From Dietzia sp. B32 (GTDB lineage Bacteria; Actinomycetota; Actinomycetes; Mycobacteriales; Mycobacteriaceae): a stretch of 64,000 nt of DNA. The stretch is taken from positions 248,001 through 312,000 of the forward strand of contig NZ_CP093845.1 of assembly GCF_024732245.1 (NCBI RefSeq). The letters run 5' to 3'. The notes below the pieces were generated by a model that was not told the origin of the DNA, did not search any database, and saw only the letters and a program-made list of their open reading frames with translations. Each line of letters starts with the position of its first letter. Position 1 is the first letter of the stretch. This document shows positions 55,474-64,000 of the stretch, one piece after another. Made by a program: the position numbers and the translations under genes.

Positions 55474-56433
55474 TCAGGCGTCCGGAGACACCAGGGAGAC
55501 GCAGAATTCCAGCTGGTCGGCGACGATGCGCTCGAAGTGCGGGTCGACGTAGGGGTCGAAGTGTTCGCACGGGTACTCCAGGTACCGGCCGTCCGGAATC
55601 CGCTCCGCGGCCCGACGCGCGGTCGCCGCGGGGGTGATGGCGTCCCCCGTCGCGATCTGCACCAGCGTCGGGCAGGTGATCCGCCGCGTGTGCCGAATCG
55701 GCGAGTAGAAGCCGATCCGTGCCAGGATCCGTGCCGCGACGTCGTCGCGGAAGTCGCTGCGGCGCAGTCCCGAGTCGGCCGCCAATCGGTCCACAGCGGG
55801 ATCGGCGTCCGGACTCGTCATGACCGCCGTGTCGCCCGGTCGTCCGACGAGACGCACGTACCGGGGTTCCCGACGCCGGAGCGAGCGCCACAGGTCGTCG
55901 AGGATGGCCGGGCCGAGTCGGAGCGCCGCGGCGAGCCCCGTCGCCCGGACCGCCGCCGGACCGCTCACGTGGGGGACCTGGGCGACGACACCTGCCAGCC
56001 GCTCCCCCGTGCCGGCGAGGGTGAGGACGTGTCCACCCGAGAACGACGTGCCCCAGGCGATGACGCGGTCCGGGTCGACCCCGGGCAGTGACCGGGTGAA
56101 GGCGAGGGCGGACCGCCAGTCGTCCAGTTGGCGGCCGATGTCGAGGAGCTGCCGGGGCTGTCCGTCGCTGGCACCGAAGTGCCGGTAGTCGAAGACCACC
56201 ACGACGAAGCCCGCGTCCCGGAACCGCTCCGCGTAGGCGGGCAACCGCAGGTCCCGGATGCACCCGAAGCCGTGTGCCATGACGATCGCCGGTGCGGGCG
56301 CGGCCGGTGCCGGGGTGTCACGTGCCGGGGTGTCACGTGCCGGGGTGGCGGGGCCACCGGCCGACCCGTCCGGGCGGTAGACCCACGCAGAGCACCGCAC
56401 CCCGTGTGAGGTGAACTGCGCGTCCTCACGCAT
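55474..56433 (-). CDS. Alpha/beta hydrolase
   Basis: 319 aa. Oxyanion region IVMAHGFGC, nucleophile elbow WGTSFSGGHVLT (Gly-Thr-Ser-Phe-Ser type), acid in ATGDAITP and His in CEHFDPYVD complete a plausible triad. Lipid or ester hydrolases of this sort are common in actinobacteria; no substrate can be named. Residues about 30-44 (PARDTPARDTPAPAAP) come from a 15-bp DNA repeat. ATG at 56433 overlaps the rsmB end by 8 nt. Not in the mycobacterial order I know. Confidence 0.87.
   Translation of the reverse strand: MREDAQFTSHGVRCSAWVYRPDGSAGGPATPARDTPARDTPAPAAPAPAIVMAHGFGCIRDLRLPAYAERFRDAGFVVVVFDYRHFGASDGQPRQLLDIGRQLDDWRSALAFTRSLPGVDPDRVIAWGTSFSGGHVLTLAGTGERLAGVVAQVPHVSGPAAVRATGLAAALRLGPAILDDLWRSLRRREPRYVRLVGRPGDTAVMTSPDADPAVDRLAADSGLRRSDFRDDVAARILARIGFYSPIRHTRRITCPTLVQIATGDAITPAATARRAAERIPDGRYLEYPCEHFDPYVDPHFERIVADQLEFCVSLVSPDA
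56307..56351. repeat. 15-bp tandem repeat inside the hydrolase gene
   Basis: GTGCCGGGGTGTCAC at 56307-56321 and 56322-56336, and a degenerate third copy at 56337-56351. The unit is a multiple of three, so copy number could vary without a frameshift. Confidence 0.85.
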
Positions 56434-57991
56434 CGTTGCCCCTTCGTAGCGCCGCCATGAACATCGCGTCGGTGCCGTGCCGGTGCGGCCACAGCTGCAC
56501 CCACGGGCCGTCGCCCAGGCCGTCGACCGGACGGCCGACCACCTCGGCGAGGATCTCACGCACATCGAGGAGCTCGACGTCGTCGCGCCGATCAGCCTCG
56601 CGCACCACCGACACGGTCTCCGACAGGTGCGGCGAGCAGGTGGCGTACAGCACCACCCCTCCGGGCCGGACCAGACGCAGAGCCGACTCGAGGAGTTCGC
56701 GCTGGAGCGTGACCAGGCCCGGGATGTCGGCGGCGGTCTTGCGCCACCGCGCCTCGGGTCGACGACGAAGTGCGCCGAGGCCGGAACACGGGGCGTCGAG
56801 GAGCACCCGGTCGAACCCCGGCTCCAGACCCGGGTCGCGACCGTCGGCGGTGTGCACGGTGACCGGCAGATCCTTCGTCGCGCCGCGGACGAGGTCGGCG
56901 CGGTGCTCGGAGATCTCCACCCCGGTGAGCGTCGCCTGGTCGATCTCCGCGAGAGCACCCAGCATGACCGCCTTGCCGCCGGGTCCGGCGGCCAGATCGA
57001 GCCACCTCCCGGAATCCGGACCGGTCAGCGGTGCGCGGGCGGCGGCCAACGCGACGAGTTGGCTGCCCTCGTCCTGGACCGTGGCGAGCCCGTCGCGGAC
57101 GGCGTCGAGGGCACCGGGGTCCCCGGAGTCCAGGTGCACCGCATAAGGGGACAGCTCGCCCTCCGTCCCCCCGGTGATCAGCGCCAGTTCCTCACCCGTG
57201 ATCGCCCCTGGGCGGGCGGCGAGGTGGACCTTCGGCCGGGCGTCGTCGGCGGCGAGCAGTTCCGGCAACTCCGCGGCGGCGGCACCGAGGGATTCCGCGA
57301 ACGCACGGGCGATCCACTCGGGATGGGCGGTTCCGATCGCCATCCGGGCCACCGGGTCGGTGACGCCGTCACGGAGCGCGTCGACCCACGAGTCGAGACC
57401 CCGGGCGGAGACCTTCCGGAGAACCGCGTTGACGAATCCGCCCGCCTTGCCCAGGCCCGCGGTGCGGGCGGCCTCGACCGCGGTGTCGACCGCGGCGTGC
57501 GCACCGATGCGGGTGAACAACAGCTGATACGAGCCCAGCCGCACGAGGTCGAGGACCGGCGGGTCGATCTCCTCGACCGGCCGGGACGCCGCGAGCGCGA
57601 TCACCCGGTCGAGCAGCCCCTGCGCCCGGAGGGTGCCGTAGGTCAGCTCCGTGGCCAGGGCGGCGTCCCGGGTGTCCAGCTTCGCGCGGCGCAGTTCGGC
57701 CGGCAGGGACAGGTTCGCGTAGGCCGAGCGTTCCCGGACGGCCGCCATCACCGCCAGGGCGACGGTTCTGGCGTCGGGGCGGGGCTGCTTTCGCGACGAA
57801 CCCTGCTTCTCCGCCCGGGCGTCGGGCCGCCGACGGCGGTCCGATCGCGGCCGGCCTCCCCCGCCACTCCCGGGGCGCCCCTGCCCACTGCCGCGCGGGC
57901 GGCCCTCGCCACCGCTTCCCGGGCGTCCCTGTCCTCCGCCGCGGCGGGCGTCGGGACCCTGCCCACGGCCCTGTCGATCGTCGGCGCTCAC
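56426..57991 (-). CDS. rsmB: 16S rRNA (cytosine-C5)-methyltransferase RsmB
   Basis: 521 aa. An NusB-like RNA-binding domain (about residues 75-215) precedes the SAM fold. Motifs are [17 protein letters not shown] (SAM), [20 protein letters not shown] and [13 protein letters not shown] with the two Cys. It modifies C967 of 16S rRNA. The first ~70 residues are Gly/Arg-rich and disordered (GQGRPGSGG repeats), possibly an extra RNA contact. Start is a GTG at 57991 overlapping the fmt stop (GTGA). Confidence 0.95.
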   Translation of the reverse strand: MSADDRQGRGQGPDARRGGGQGRPGSGGEGRPRGSGQGRPGSGGGGRPRSDRRRRPDARAEKQGSSRKQPRPDARTVALAVMAAVRERSAYANLSLPAELRRAKLDTRDAALATELTYGTLRAQGLLDRVIALAASRPVEEIDPPVLDLVRLGSYQLLFTRIGAHAAVDTAVEAARTAGLGKAGGFVNAVLRKVSARGLDSWVDALRDGVTDPVARMAIGTAHPEWIARAFAESLGAAAAELPELLAADDARPKVHLAARPGAITGEELALITGGTEGELSPYAVHLDSGDPGALDAVRDGLATVQDEGSQLVALAAARAPLTGPDSGRWLDLAAGPGGKAVMLGALAEIDQATLTGVEISEHRADLVRGATKDLPVTVHTADGRDPGLEPGFDRVLLDAPCSGLGALRRRPEARWRKTAADIPGLVTLQRELLESALRLVRPGGVVLYATCSPHLSETVSVVREADRRDDVELLDVREILAEVVGRPVDGLGDGPWVQLWPHRHGTDAMFMAALRRGNDA

Positions 57992-58923
57992 TCGAACACC
58001 GCACCCTCGTCGAGTCGGGCGCCGCGCACCCAGTCGAGCGCGTTCATCATCTTCTTCCCCGGTGGCTGGATGGTGCCCAGGGCGAGCGGTGTGGTCGCGG
58101 TGCCCACGAGGAAGGACCGCTTGTCCCACGCGATTCGGCCGGGCCCGAGGTCCGCGGGAGCGTCCTCGGCGGGGCGAGCGGAGCCGATCTTCACGCGTTC
58201 ACCGCCCAGGGTCGTCCACGCGCCCGGTGCCGGGGTGACCGACCGGATATGACGGTCGACGGCCAGTGCGGGATCAGACCACCGCACGCGGGCGTCGTCG
58301 ACCGTGAGCTTCGGCGCGTGGGACGCACCGTCCGCCGGCTGGGGAACCGCGCGCAGCTCTCCCGCCTCGAGACCGTCGAGGGTCGCCGTCAGCAGGCCCG
58401 CACCCGACACGGCCAGACGACCGAGGAGGTCCCCGGCCGTGTCGCGGGGCCTGACGGTCTCGGTCATCGTCCCCAGGACCGGGCCCGTGTCCATCCCCTC
58501 GTCCAGCAGGAACGTGGTGGCTCCGGTCACCTCGTCTCCGGCGGCGATGGCGGCGTTCACCGGGGCCGCGCCCCGCCATGCCGGGAGCAGGGAGAAGTGC
58601 AGGTTGATCCATCCCTGCGCGGGGATGTCGAGCACGGGGCGGGGGACGAGGTGTCCGTAGGCGACCACGGGCACCGCGTCGGGCGCCAGCTCGAGCAGGC
58701 GCTCGGCGAATTCCGGGTCGCGGGCGTTCGGCGGCGTGAGGACGTCGAGCCCCGCGGCGTCGGCGGCGGCCGCCACAGGGCTACGGGACAGTCCCCGGCC
58801 ACGGCCGGTGCGGGCGTCGGGGCGCGAGATCACGGCCACCACCTCGTGGTCGCTGTCGAGCAGTGCCCGGAGGGAGGGAACGGCGACCTCGGGTGTGCCG
58901 GCAAAGACGAGACGCATGGTCAC
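57988..58923 (-). CDS. fmt: Methionyl-tRNA formyltransferase
   Basis: 311 aa. N-terminal [20 protein letters not shown], folate-site block [20 protein letters not shown] with catalytic Asn/His, and [10 protein letters not shown]. It formylates initiator Met-tRNA, matched by def just upstream. The GTG at 58923 overlaps the def stop by 4 nt; an ATG two codons later (58917) would start at MRLVFAG and is equally possible. Confidence 0.96.
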   Translation of the reverse strand: MTMRLVFAGTPEVAVPSLRALLDSDHEVVAVISRPDARTGRGRGLSRSPVAAAADAAGLDVLTPPNARDPEFAERLLELAPDAVPVVAYGHLVPRPVLDIPAQGWINLHFSLLPAWRGAAPVNAAIAAGDEVTGATTFLLDEGMDTGPVLGTMTETVRPRDTAGDLLGRLAVSGAGLLTATLDGLEAGELRAVPQPADGASHAPKLTVDDARVRWSDPALAVDRHIRSVTPAPGAWTTLGGERVKIGSARPAEDAPADLGPGRIAWDKRSFLVGTATTPLALGTIQPPGKKMMNALDWVRGARLDEGAVFE

Positions 58924-59474
58924 CTCACCGCCAGGGCGTCGGAGAGCTGGTCGTAGATGACGCCGCCGCTGACCGCCGCGCTACCGAACCAGCTGGCCGA
59001 GCGGATCTCGGCCATCGCCGCGCGGCGACGCTCCGGGGTGAGTCGCTGGAGGAACAGCACCCCGTCGAGGTGATCGGTCTCGTGTTGCACGGCGCGGGCG
59101 AGGATGCCCTCGGCCTCGAATCCGACGGGCTCACCGTGCACGTCGAACCCGCGGGCGCGGACGCGGGCGAAGCGCTCGGTGGGCACGGACACACCCGGGA
59201 TCGACAGGCACCCCTCGTTGACGTGGGTCCTCTCGTCGCCGATCGGTTCCCACTCGGGATTGACCAGGTGCCCCTCACTGCCGCCGCAGCTGTAGACGAA
59301 CACCCGGGTGGATACTCCGATCTGGGGCGCCGCGAGTCCGGCACCCTCCTCGTGCGCGACGGTGTCCATGAGGTCCGCCACCGTGCGCGCCAGCCTGTCG
59401 TCGAAGGAGGTGACGGGGTCGGCGGCGGTCCGCAGGACCGGGTCGCCGAAGAGACGGACGGGGTGGACGGTCAT
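58920..59474 (-). CDS. def: Peptide deformylase
   Basis: 184 aa. The three motifs of peptide deformylase are intact: [18 protein letters not shown] (metal Cys) and [12 protein letters not shown] (HExxH). It removes the formyl group from nascent proteins. The ATG at 59474 is preceded by GAGGAG; the ATG at 59516 has no support. It is between priA and fmt, as common in actinobacteria. Confidence 0.96.
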   Translation of the reverse strand: MTVHPVRLFGDPVLRTAADPVTSFDDRLARTVADLMDTVAHEEGAGLAAPQIGVSTRVFVYSCGGSEGHLVNPEWEPIGDERTHVNEGCLSIPGVSVPTERFARVRARGFDVHGEPVGFEAEGILARAVQHETDHLDGVLFLQRLTPERRRAAMAEIRSASWFGSAAVSGGVIYDQLSDALAVR

Positions 59475-59578
59475 GCGTATCGGGTCTCCTCGCGGGCGTC
59501 GATGCTGAACGGCCATTCTAGGCCCTCCGTCGGCGGGCGCCCGCGGCGGCGGTTCGTGACGCCGGGCGCGCGCGGCCG

Positions 59579-61654
59579 TCAGCCGATGTGGACGGGATCC
59601 AGCCGCACCCGGACGGGGTGGCTGTGGCGGCGCCCGGACCGTCGGAGGACGAGCGCGCGGATCTCCGCGGCGACCTCCGCCAGGACGGGCGGAGGAACCC
59701 GGAACAACACCCGCTCCGGGTCCTCCACCTCGTCATGGCCCGGGAGTTCCTCGCCGGCGGGCAGATCCACCGGCCCCAGGACCTCCACGCTGTCCATCAG
59801 CCGGAAGTCCTCGAGGACCTCGGCGAGCGCGGCGGCCGGACCGTCGACCGCGATCATGTGCACCGCCGGCGGGAAGCCCACCTCGGCGCGGTCGGCGAGT
59901 TCGCGCTCCGCCCAGCCCTGGGGGTCCCAGCGGACCAACGCCTGGGCGACCGCGGACTCCGACTCGGCGGACAGGAAGACCCTGCCGCCCTCGTCGGCGG
60001 GACGCACGAGGCCGGCGGCGCCGATCCACAGGCGCAGGGCGTTCTGCACGGCACGGAGATCGGGACGGCCGAGGAGGGCCCACGAATCCAGGAGCAGGGC
60101 CGCGCCGTACCCGCCCTCGGCGACCGGTTCCGCACCCGGGGTCGACACGATGATCGCGGGGCCGGCGGGCACCGTGTCGAGGATGTCCCCTCCCCCGCTG
60201 GTGCGGATCCGGATACCGGGGAACATCCTCCCCAGTTCCTCCGCGGTGCGGCCGGCCCCCACGACCCCGGCCCGCAGCGCCCGGGACCCGCACGCCACGC
60301 ACCGGAACCCCGGTTCCGGGACCCCGCACCACCCACACGCCAGCTCCACGGGGCCGTAGACCTCGTCCATCCGACCGGCTCGGAGCGGGCCGTTGCACCG
60401 GCGGCACCGTGCCGGGGTCCGGCAGGAGCCGCACAGCAGGGTCGGGATGTACCCCTTCCTCGGCACCTGCACCAGGACCGGGGCGTCCACGTCGATCGCC
60501 TCGCGGGCCATCGTCAGGGCGACGGCGGGCAACCGGGTCCGGCCCCCCGCGACATCGCGGGCCTGGACCGGGTCGGCATCGGTCACGGCGACCACGCGGG
60601 GCGCGAGCTCGCGGACCAGCCCGGGCCGCGGACGGATCTCGTGCGCCCAGCCGGAGCGCACGTACTCGGCCACCTCGGGGGTCCGGTCCACCGACGACAG
60701 CAACAGGGGCACCGCCTCGAGCGCCGAGCGTTGCGCGGCGACGTCCCGCGTGTGCGGATAGGGCGCGCGCGGTTCGACGAACGAGTCGTCGCCGTCGTCG
60801 TGCAGCACGATCAGTCCCAGTTCGGGCAGCGGCGCGAAGACCGCGCTCCTGGTGCCGACGACGATCCGGGCGTGGCCGCGGACCGCGCGCAGCCAGCGGC
60901 GGTAGCGGGCGGAGGGCCCGACACCGGCGGACAGATCCGTGACGAGTTCCCGACCGGCCGCGCCGCCCCCGACGACCTCGCGACACGCCGCGGCGAGGCG
61001 GTCGACGTCCCGCTGGTCCGGGACGATCAGGAGGACCTGGAGCCCACGACGTCGCAGGGAGTCGGCGAGGGTCGCCAGGGCCCGGGCCCAGTCCCGTCCC
61101 GGTGGGACCGTCCACACCCCGCGGGCGGGGACGGCGCCGGTCGCGGCCTCGAGGAACCTGGCGACCATCGGGTGGTCGCCCCACCCTTCCGGTACCTCGA
61201 CCGGCCCCACCGACACCCCGAGGGGCGGCTCCGGCTCCGGGACGGACTTCTCGGCGGCGGCGTGGCGCGGCGGGATCGCCAACCGGATCACGTCCGAGCG
61301 CATCCCCACCCACCTGCGGGCGACGAGGTCGACCAACCGGAGCAGGGCCGGGGTGAGGACGGGCTCGGGCGACACGACGCGTTCGAGCCAGGCCAGATCC
61401 CCCTGGTGATCGGTCTGCGCGCGCCGCTCGACGAGGAACCCGTCGACCAAGCGGCCGGCGAACCTCACCCGCACCCGCACGCCCGGGGCCGCCTCGGCGG
61501 AGAGGGATTCGGGGACCAGGTAGTCGAACTCCCGGTCGAGGTGAGGGACCCCGAGCAACGGCAGGACCCGGGCCACGGGGGCTTCTGCCGCCGCGACCCG
61601 GGTCGCTGGGCGCGTGGTGGTCACGTCCGAAATACTCGCACCCCGCTCCGACAC
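59579..61654 (-). CDS. priA: Primosomal protein N' (PriA), degenerate helicase
   Basis: 691 aa from GTG 61654, or 681 aa from GTG 61624 (no clear Shine-Dalgarno at either; the shorter matches family starts). The 3'-DNA-binding N-terminus (VARVLPLLGVPHLDREFDYL) and the zinc cluster (CGSCRTPARCRRC, CGWC, CVAC) are well kept. The helicase motor is not: no G-x-x-G-x-G-K-T Walker A is present where expected (TVPPGRDWARALATLAD), and the D-E-E-H box is replaced by VLHDDGDDSF. Actinobacterial PriA is known to have lost ATPase motifs, so a structural role in replication restart is likely. Confidence 0.93.
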   Translation of the reverse strand: MSERGASISDVTTTRPATRVAAAEAPVARVLPLLGVPHLDREFDYLVPESLSAEAAPGVRVRVRFAGRLVDGFLVERRAQTDHQGDLAWLERVVSPEPVLTPALLRLVDLVARRWVGMRSDVIRLAIPPRHAAAEKSVPEPEPPLGVSVGPVEVPEGWGDHPMVARFLEAATGAVPARGVWTVPPGRDWARALATLADSLRRRGLQVLLIVPDQRDVDRLAAACREVVGGGAAGRELVTDLSAGVGPSARYRRWLRAVRGHARIVVGTRSAVFAPLPELGLIVLHDDGDDSFVEPRAPYPHTRDVAAQRSALEAVPLLLSSVDRTPEVAEYVRSGWAHEIRPRPGLVRELAPRVVAVTDADPVQARDVAGGRTRLPAVALTMAREAIDVDAPVLVQVPRKGYIPTLLCGSCRTPARCRRCNGPLRAGRMDEVYGPVELACGWCGVPEPGFRCVACGSRALRAGVVGAGRTAEELGRMFPGIRIRTSGGGDILDTVPAGPAIIVSTPGAEPVAEGGYGAALLLDSWALLGRPDLRAVQNALRLWIGAAGLVRPADEGGRVFLSAESESAVAQALVRWDPQGWAERELADRAEVGFPPAVHMIAVDGPAAALAEVLEDFRLMDSVEVLGPVDLPAGEELPGHDEVEDPERVLFRVPPPVLAEVAAEIRALVLRRSGRRHSHPVRVRLDPVHIG

Positions 61655-61668
61655 ACGGGGCGGCGGCG

Positions 61669-62880
61669 TCAGAGTCCGGCGGCCTGCTTGAGCTCGTCGA
61701 CGCGGTCGGTGCGCTCCCAGGGCAGGTCGATGTCGGTGCGACCGAAGTGACCGTAGGCGGCCGTGGGGGCGTAGATCGGGCGCTTGAGGTCCAGGTCGCG
61801 GATGATCGCGCCGGGCCGCAGGTCGAACACCTCGGTGACGGCCTGCTGCAGGCGGTCGATGTCGACCGTCTCGGTGCCGAACGCCTCCACGAACAGCCCG
61901 ACGGGGGCGGCCTTGCCGATGGCGTAGGCGACCTGGACCTCGACGCGCTCGGCCAGGCCGGCGGCGACGATGTTCTTGGCGACCCAGCGCATGGCGTAGG
62001 CGGCCGAGCGGTCCACCTTGGACGGGTCCTTGCCCGAGAACGCGCCGCCGCCGTGGCGGGCCATGCCGCCGTAGGTGTCGACGATGATCTTGCGTCCGGT
62101 GAGGCCGGCGTCGCCCATCGGGCCGCCGAGCACGAACCGGCCGGTCGGGTTGACCAGCAGTCGGAAGTCGGCGGTGTCGATCCCACCGGCGGCCTCGGCC
62201 AGGACCGGGTCGATCACGTGCTGCGTGAGGTCGTCCCGCAGGGTGGTCTCCAGGTCGACGCCGTCGGCGTGCTGGGTGGAGATGACGATGGTGTCCAGCC
62301 GGACAGCGCGGTCACCGTCGTACTCGATGGTGACCTGGGTCTTGCCGTCCGGGCGCAGATAGGCCAGCGTGCCGTCCTTGCGCACCTCGGTCAGCCGCCG
62401 CGAGAGGCGGTGGGCCAGCGCGATGGGCAGCGGCATCAGCTCGGGGGTGTCCGAGCAGGCGTAGCCAAACATCAGGCCCTGGTCGCCGGCGCCCTGACGG
62501 GCGATCGCGTCCTCGACCGAGTCGGTGGACGTACGAGCCTCGTGGGAGGTGTCCACGCCCTGGGCGATCTCCGGCGACTGCTGGCCGATGGAGATCGACA
62601 CGCCGCAGGAGACGCCGTCGAAGCCCTTGTCCGAGGAGTCGTAACCGATCTCGACGATCTTGTCGCGGATGAGCTGCGGGATCTCCACGTAACCGGTGGT
62701 CTTGACCTCGCCGGCCACGTGCACCATGCCGGTGGTGACCATCGTCTCCACGGCCACCCGGGCCGCCGGGTCCTGCTCCAGCATCGCGTCCAGGATCGAA
62801 TCTGAGATCGCGTCACAGATCTTGTCCGGATGCCCCTCGGTCACGGACTCGCTGGTGAACAGCCGACGTGCCTGCGTCAC
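61669..62880 (-). CDS. metK: S-adenosylmethionine synthetase
   Basis: 403 aa. Three repeated domains with [38 protein letters not shown] (ATP-binding) and the phosphate P-loop-like [19 protein letters not shown]. It makes SAM from Met and ATP. I chose the GTG at 62880 ([12 protein letters not shown]), preceded by GAAGAGAG, over the ATG at 62898; this gives the same 403-aa length as mycobacterial MetK. No SAM riboswitch is seen in the 42-base gap before coaBC. Confidence 0.96.
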   Translation of the reverse strand: MTQARRLFTSESVTEGHPDKICDAISDSILDAMLEQDPAARVAVETMVTTGMVHVAGEVKTTGYVEIPQLIRDKIVEIGYDSSDKGFDGVSCGVSISIGQQSPEIAQGVDTSHEARTSTDSVEDAIARQGAGDQGLMFGYACSDTPELMPLPIALAHRLSRRLTEVRKDGTLAYLRPDGKTQVTIEYDGDRAVRLDTIVISTQHADGVDLETTLRDDLTQHVIDPVLAEAAGGIDTADFRLLVNPTGRFVLGGPMGDAGLTGRKIIVDTYGGMARHGGGAFSGKDPSKVDRSAAYAMRWVAKNIVAAGLAERVEVQVAYAIGKAAPVGLFVEAFGTETVDIDRLQQAVTEVFDLRPGAIIRDLDLKRPIYAPTAAYGHFGRTDIDLPWERTDRVDELKQAAGL

Positions 62881-62940
62881 AGTGGTTCTCTCTTCCATGG
62901 TGGGATCGCGTGTGATCGTTGCTGATCGCGTGGGAACAGA

Positions 62941-64000
62941 CTAGTCGGTGCGGTCCGCGTCACTCCGCGCGGTCCGCCCGTCCGCGATCCCCACGACCGC
63001 GTCGAGGAGGCGGTCGGCCAGGAGGTCCTTGCTCGCGTGCTCGACAGCCGTCTCGCCGCCGCCCGAGTCCAGGATCCAGCCACCGTTGACGTCCTTGCCG
63101 AAGGTGGTGTCACGGCCGACCTCGTTGACGACGAGGAGATCGCACCCCTTGCGGGCGAGCTTGGCGCGGCCGTGCTCGAGGACGGACCCCGATGCGTCCC
63201 CGGTCTCGGCGGCGAAACCCACCAGGACGCAATCTGCCGGGACGTCCCCTGCCGAGCGCGCGGAGACCAGCTCGGCCAGGATGTCCGGATTCCGCCGGAG
63301 GCGGATCTCCGCCGGCTCGGACTCGCTCCCCTTCTTGAGTTTGGAGTCGGAGACGTCGGCCGGCCGGAAATCGGCGACGGCGGCGGCCTTGATCACGACG
63401 TCCGCGTGGGCCGCTGCGCGCAGCGTCTGCTCGCGCAGTTCCAGCGCCGACTCGATGTGCACGGCCTCGACCGCGGGTGGGGTCGGCAGATCGGAGGACG
63501 TCACCAGTGTCACGTGGGCCCCCCGGGCGGCGGCCACCGCGGCGATCGCGTGGCCCTGTTTGCCCGAACTGCGGTTGCCGAGGAAGCGAACGGGGTCGAT
63601 CTCCTCGCGCGTGCCGCCCGAGGTGACGACGACGTTCTTCCCGGCGAGGTCCCACGGCAGTGATCCCCCGTCGAGCAGGAGTCGGGCCAGCCGCGCGATA
63701 TCGGCGGGCTCCGGAAGCCGCCCGGCGCCGGTGTCCGCCCCCGTGAGCCGACCCCACGCCGGCGGCATGACGTGGATGCCGTCCCCCCGGAGGGTGTCGA
63801 CGTTGCGTCGGGTCGCGGGGTGCTCCCACATCTCGGTGTGCATGGCCGGGGCGAGGAGCACCGGGCAGCGAGCGGTGAGGAGCGTGGAGGTGAGGAGGTC
63901 GTCGGCCCGACCGCTCGCCGCGCGGGCGAGCAGGTCCGCGGTGGCGGGGGCGACGACGACGAGGTCCGCCCGTTGCCCGAGGGCGACGTGGCGGACCGAG
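62941..64000 (-). CDS. coaBC: CoaBC, phosphopantothenoylcysteine synthase/decarboxylase (5' end outside window)
   Basis: About 352 codons are present; the start lies past 64000. The end of the CoaC flavoprotein half contains RCPVLLAPAMHTEMWEHPAT, in which His replaces the Asn of the classic P-A-M-N-x-x-M-W motif, as I recall for other actinobacteria. The CoaB half from about 63640 has VVVTSGGTREEIDPVRFLGN, NRSSGKQG and AAVADFRPADVSDSKLKKG. Two steps of coenzyme A synthesis. Its TAG stop is 60 bases from metK. Confidence 0.95.
   Translation of the reverse strand, partial: SVRHVALGQRADLVVVAPATADLLARAASGRADDLLTSTLLTARCPVLLAPAMHTEMWEHPATRRNVDTLRGDGIHVMPPAWGRLTGADTGAGRLPEPADIARLARLLLDGGSLPWDLAGKNVVVTSGGTREEIDPVRFLGNRSSGKQGHAIAAVAAARGAHVTLVTSSDLPTPPAVEAVHIESALELREQTLRAAAHADVVIKAAAVADFRPADVSDSKLKKGSESEPAEIRLRRNPDILAELVSARSAGDVPADCVLVGFAAETGDASGSVLEHGRAKLARKGCDLLVVNEVGRDTTFGKDVNGGWILDSGGGETAVEHASKDLLADRLLDAVVGIADGRTARSDADRTD

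Overview
The window reads as a dense, high-GC chromosomal core segment from an actinobacterium of the order Mycobacteriales. The main evidence is gene order. As I recall the Mycobacterium tuberculosis map, this window follows the stretch from inhA (Rv1484) down to coaBC/dfp (Rv1391) almost gene for gene: inhA-fabG, the moxR/DUF58/VWA trio, ripA, acn, an ABC-F ATPase, the suf operon, mptB, an ABC exporter, ctaA, qor, ctaB, tkt-tal-zwf-opcA-pgl, secG-tpiA-pgk-gap, whiA-yvcK-rapZ-uvrC, the riboflavin genes, rpe, rsmB-fmt-def-priA, metK and coaBC. Mannan and mycolate genes (mptB, inhA/fabG) and a CrtL-type lycopene cyclase fit a pigmented, mycolic-acid-containing genus. Dietzia is my best guess, but the sequence alone does not prove it.

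Layout. 1-6.4 kb (minus): fatty-acid elongation (inhA 5' end, fabG), a MoxR-type chaperone cluster, the peptidoglycan endopeptidase RipA with a structured leader, and a small membrane protein. 6.6-14.1 kb (plus): aconitase with its TetR repressor AcnR and a clear AcnR operator, an aldo/keto reductase, then a coupled pair of a GPH-type transporter and a sphingosine-1-phosphate-lyase-like PLP enzyme. 14.2-20.2 kb: an accessory-looking stretch with a four-helix membrane protein, a universal stress protein, an ABC-F protein bordered by a 55-bp tandem duplication and an odd inverted repeat, a thioesterase, a lycopene cyclase and a membrane protein. 20.3-26.8 kb (minus): the complete sufR-B-D-C-S-U-T iron-sulfur operon. 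26.9-31.3 kb (plus): mptB, an ABC exporter pair and heme A synthase. 31.5-35.2 kb: an Ala/Pro/Gly-rich repeat protein, quinone oxidoreductase and heme O synthase. 35.4-41.9 kb (plus): the pentose-phosphate operon. 42.0-64.0 kb (minus): one long run of housekeeping genes.

How the genes work together. Central carbon flow dominates: tkt, tal, zwf, opcA, pgl and rpe run the pentose-phosphate pathway, tpiA, pgk and gap run lower glycolysis, and acn opens the TCA cycle. Suf supplies the Fe-S cluster aconitase needs. ctaB and ctaA make heme A for the aa3 oxidase. whiA, yvcK and rapZ link metabolism to growth control. Many neighbours overlap by 4 nt (GTGA/ATGA), which implies translational coupling. 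About ten genes carry a TANNNT-like hexamer 6-8 nt before the start codon and no Shine-Dalgarno sequence, which points to leaderless mRNAs.

I saw no rRNA, tRNA, CRISPR array, prophage, insertion sequence or dedicated defence system. The points most worth following are regulatory and evolutionary: the AcnR operator, the face-to-face 17-codon ORFs upstream of the ABC-F gene, gene-end duplications, the S1P-lyase/transporter pair, and the LGGG-KAPGGG repeat protein.
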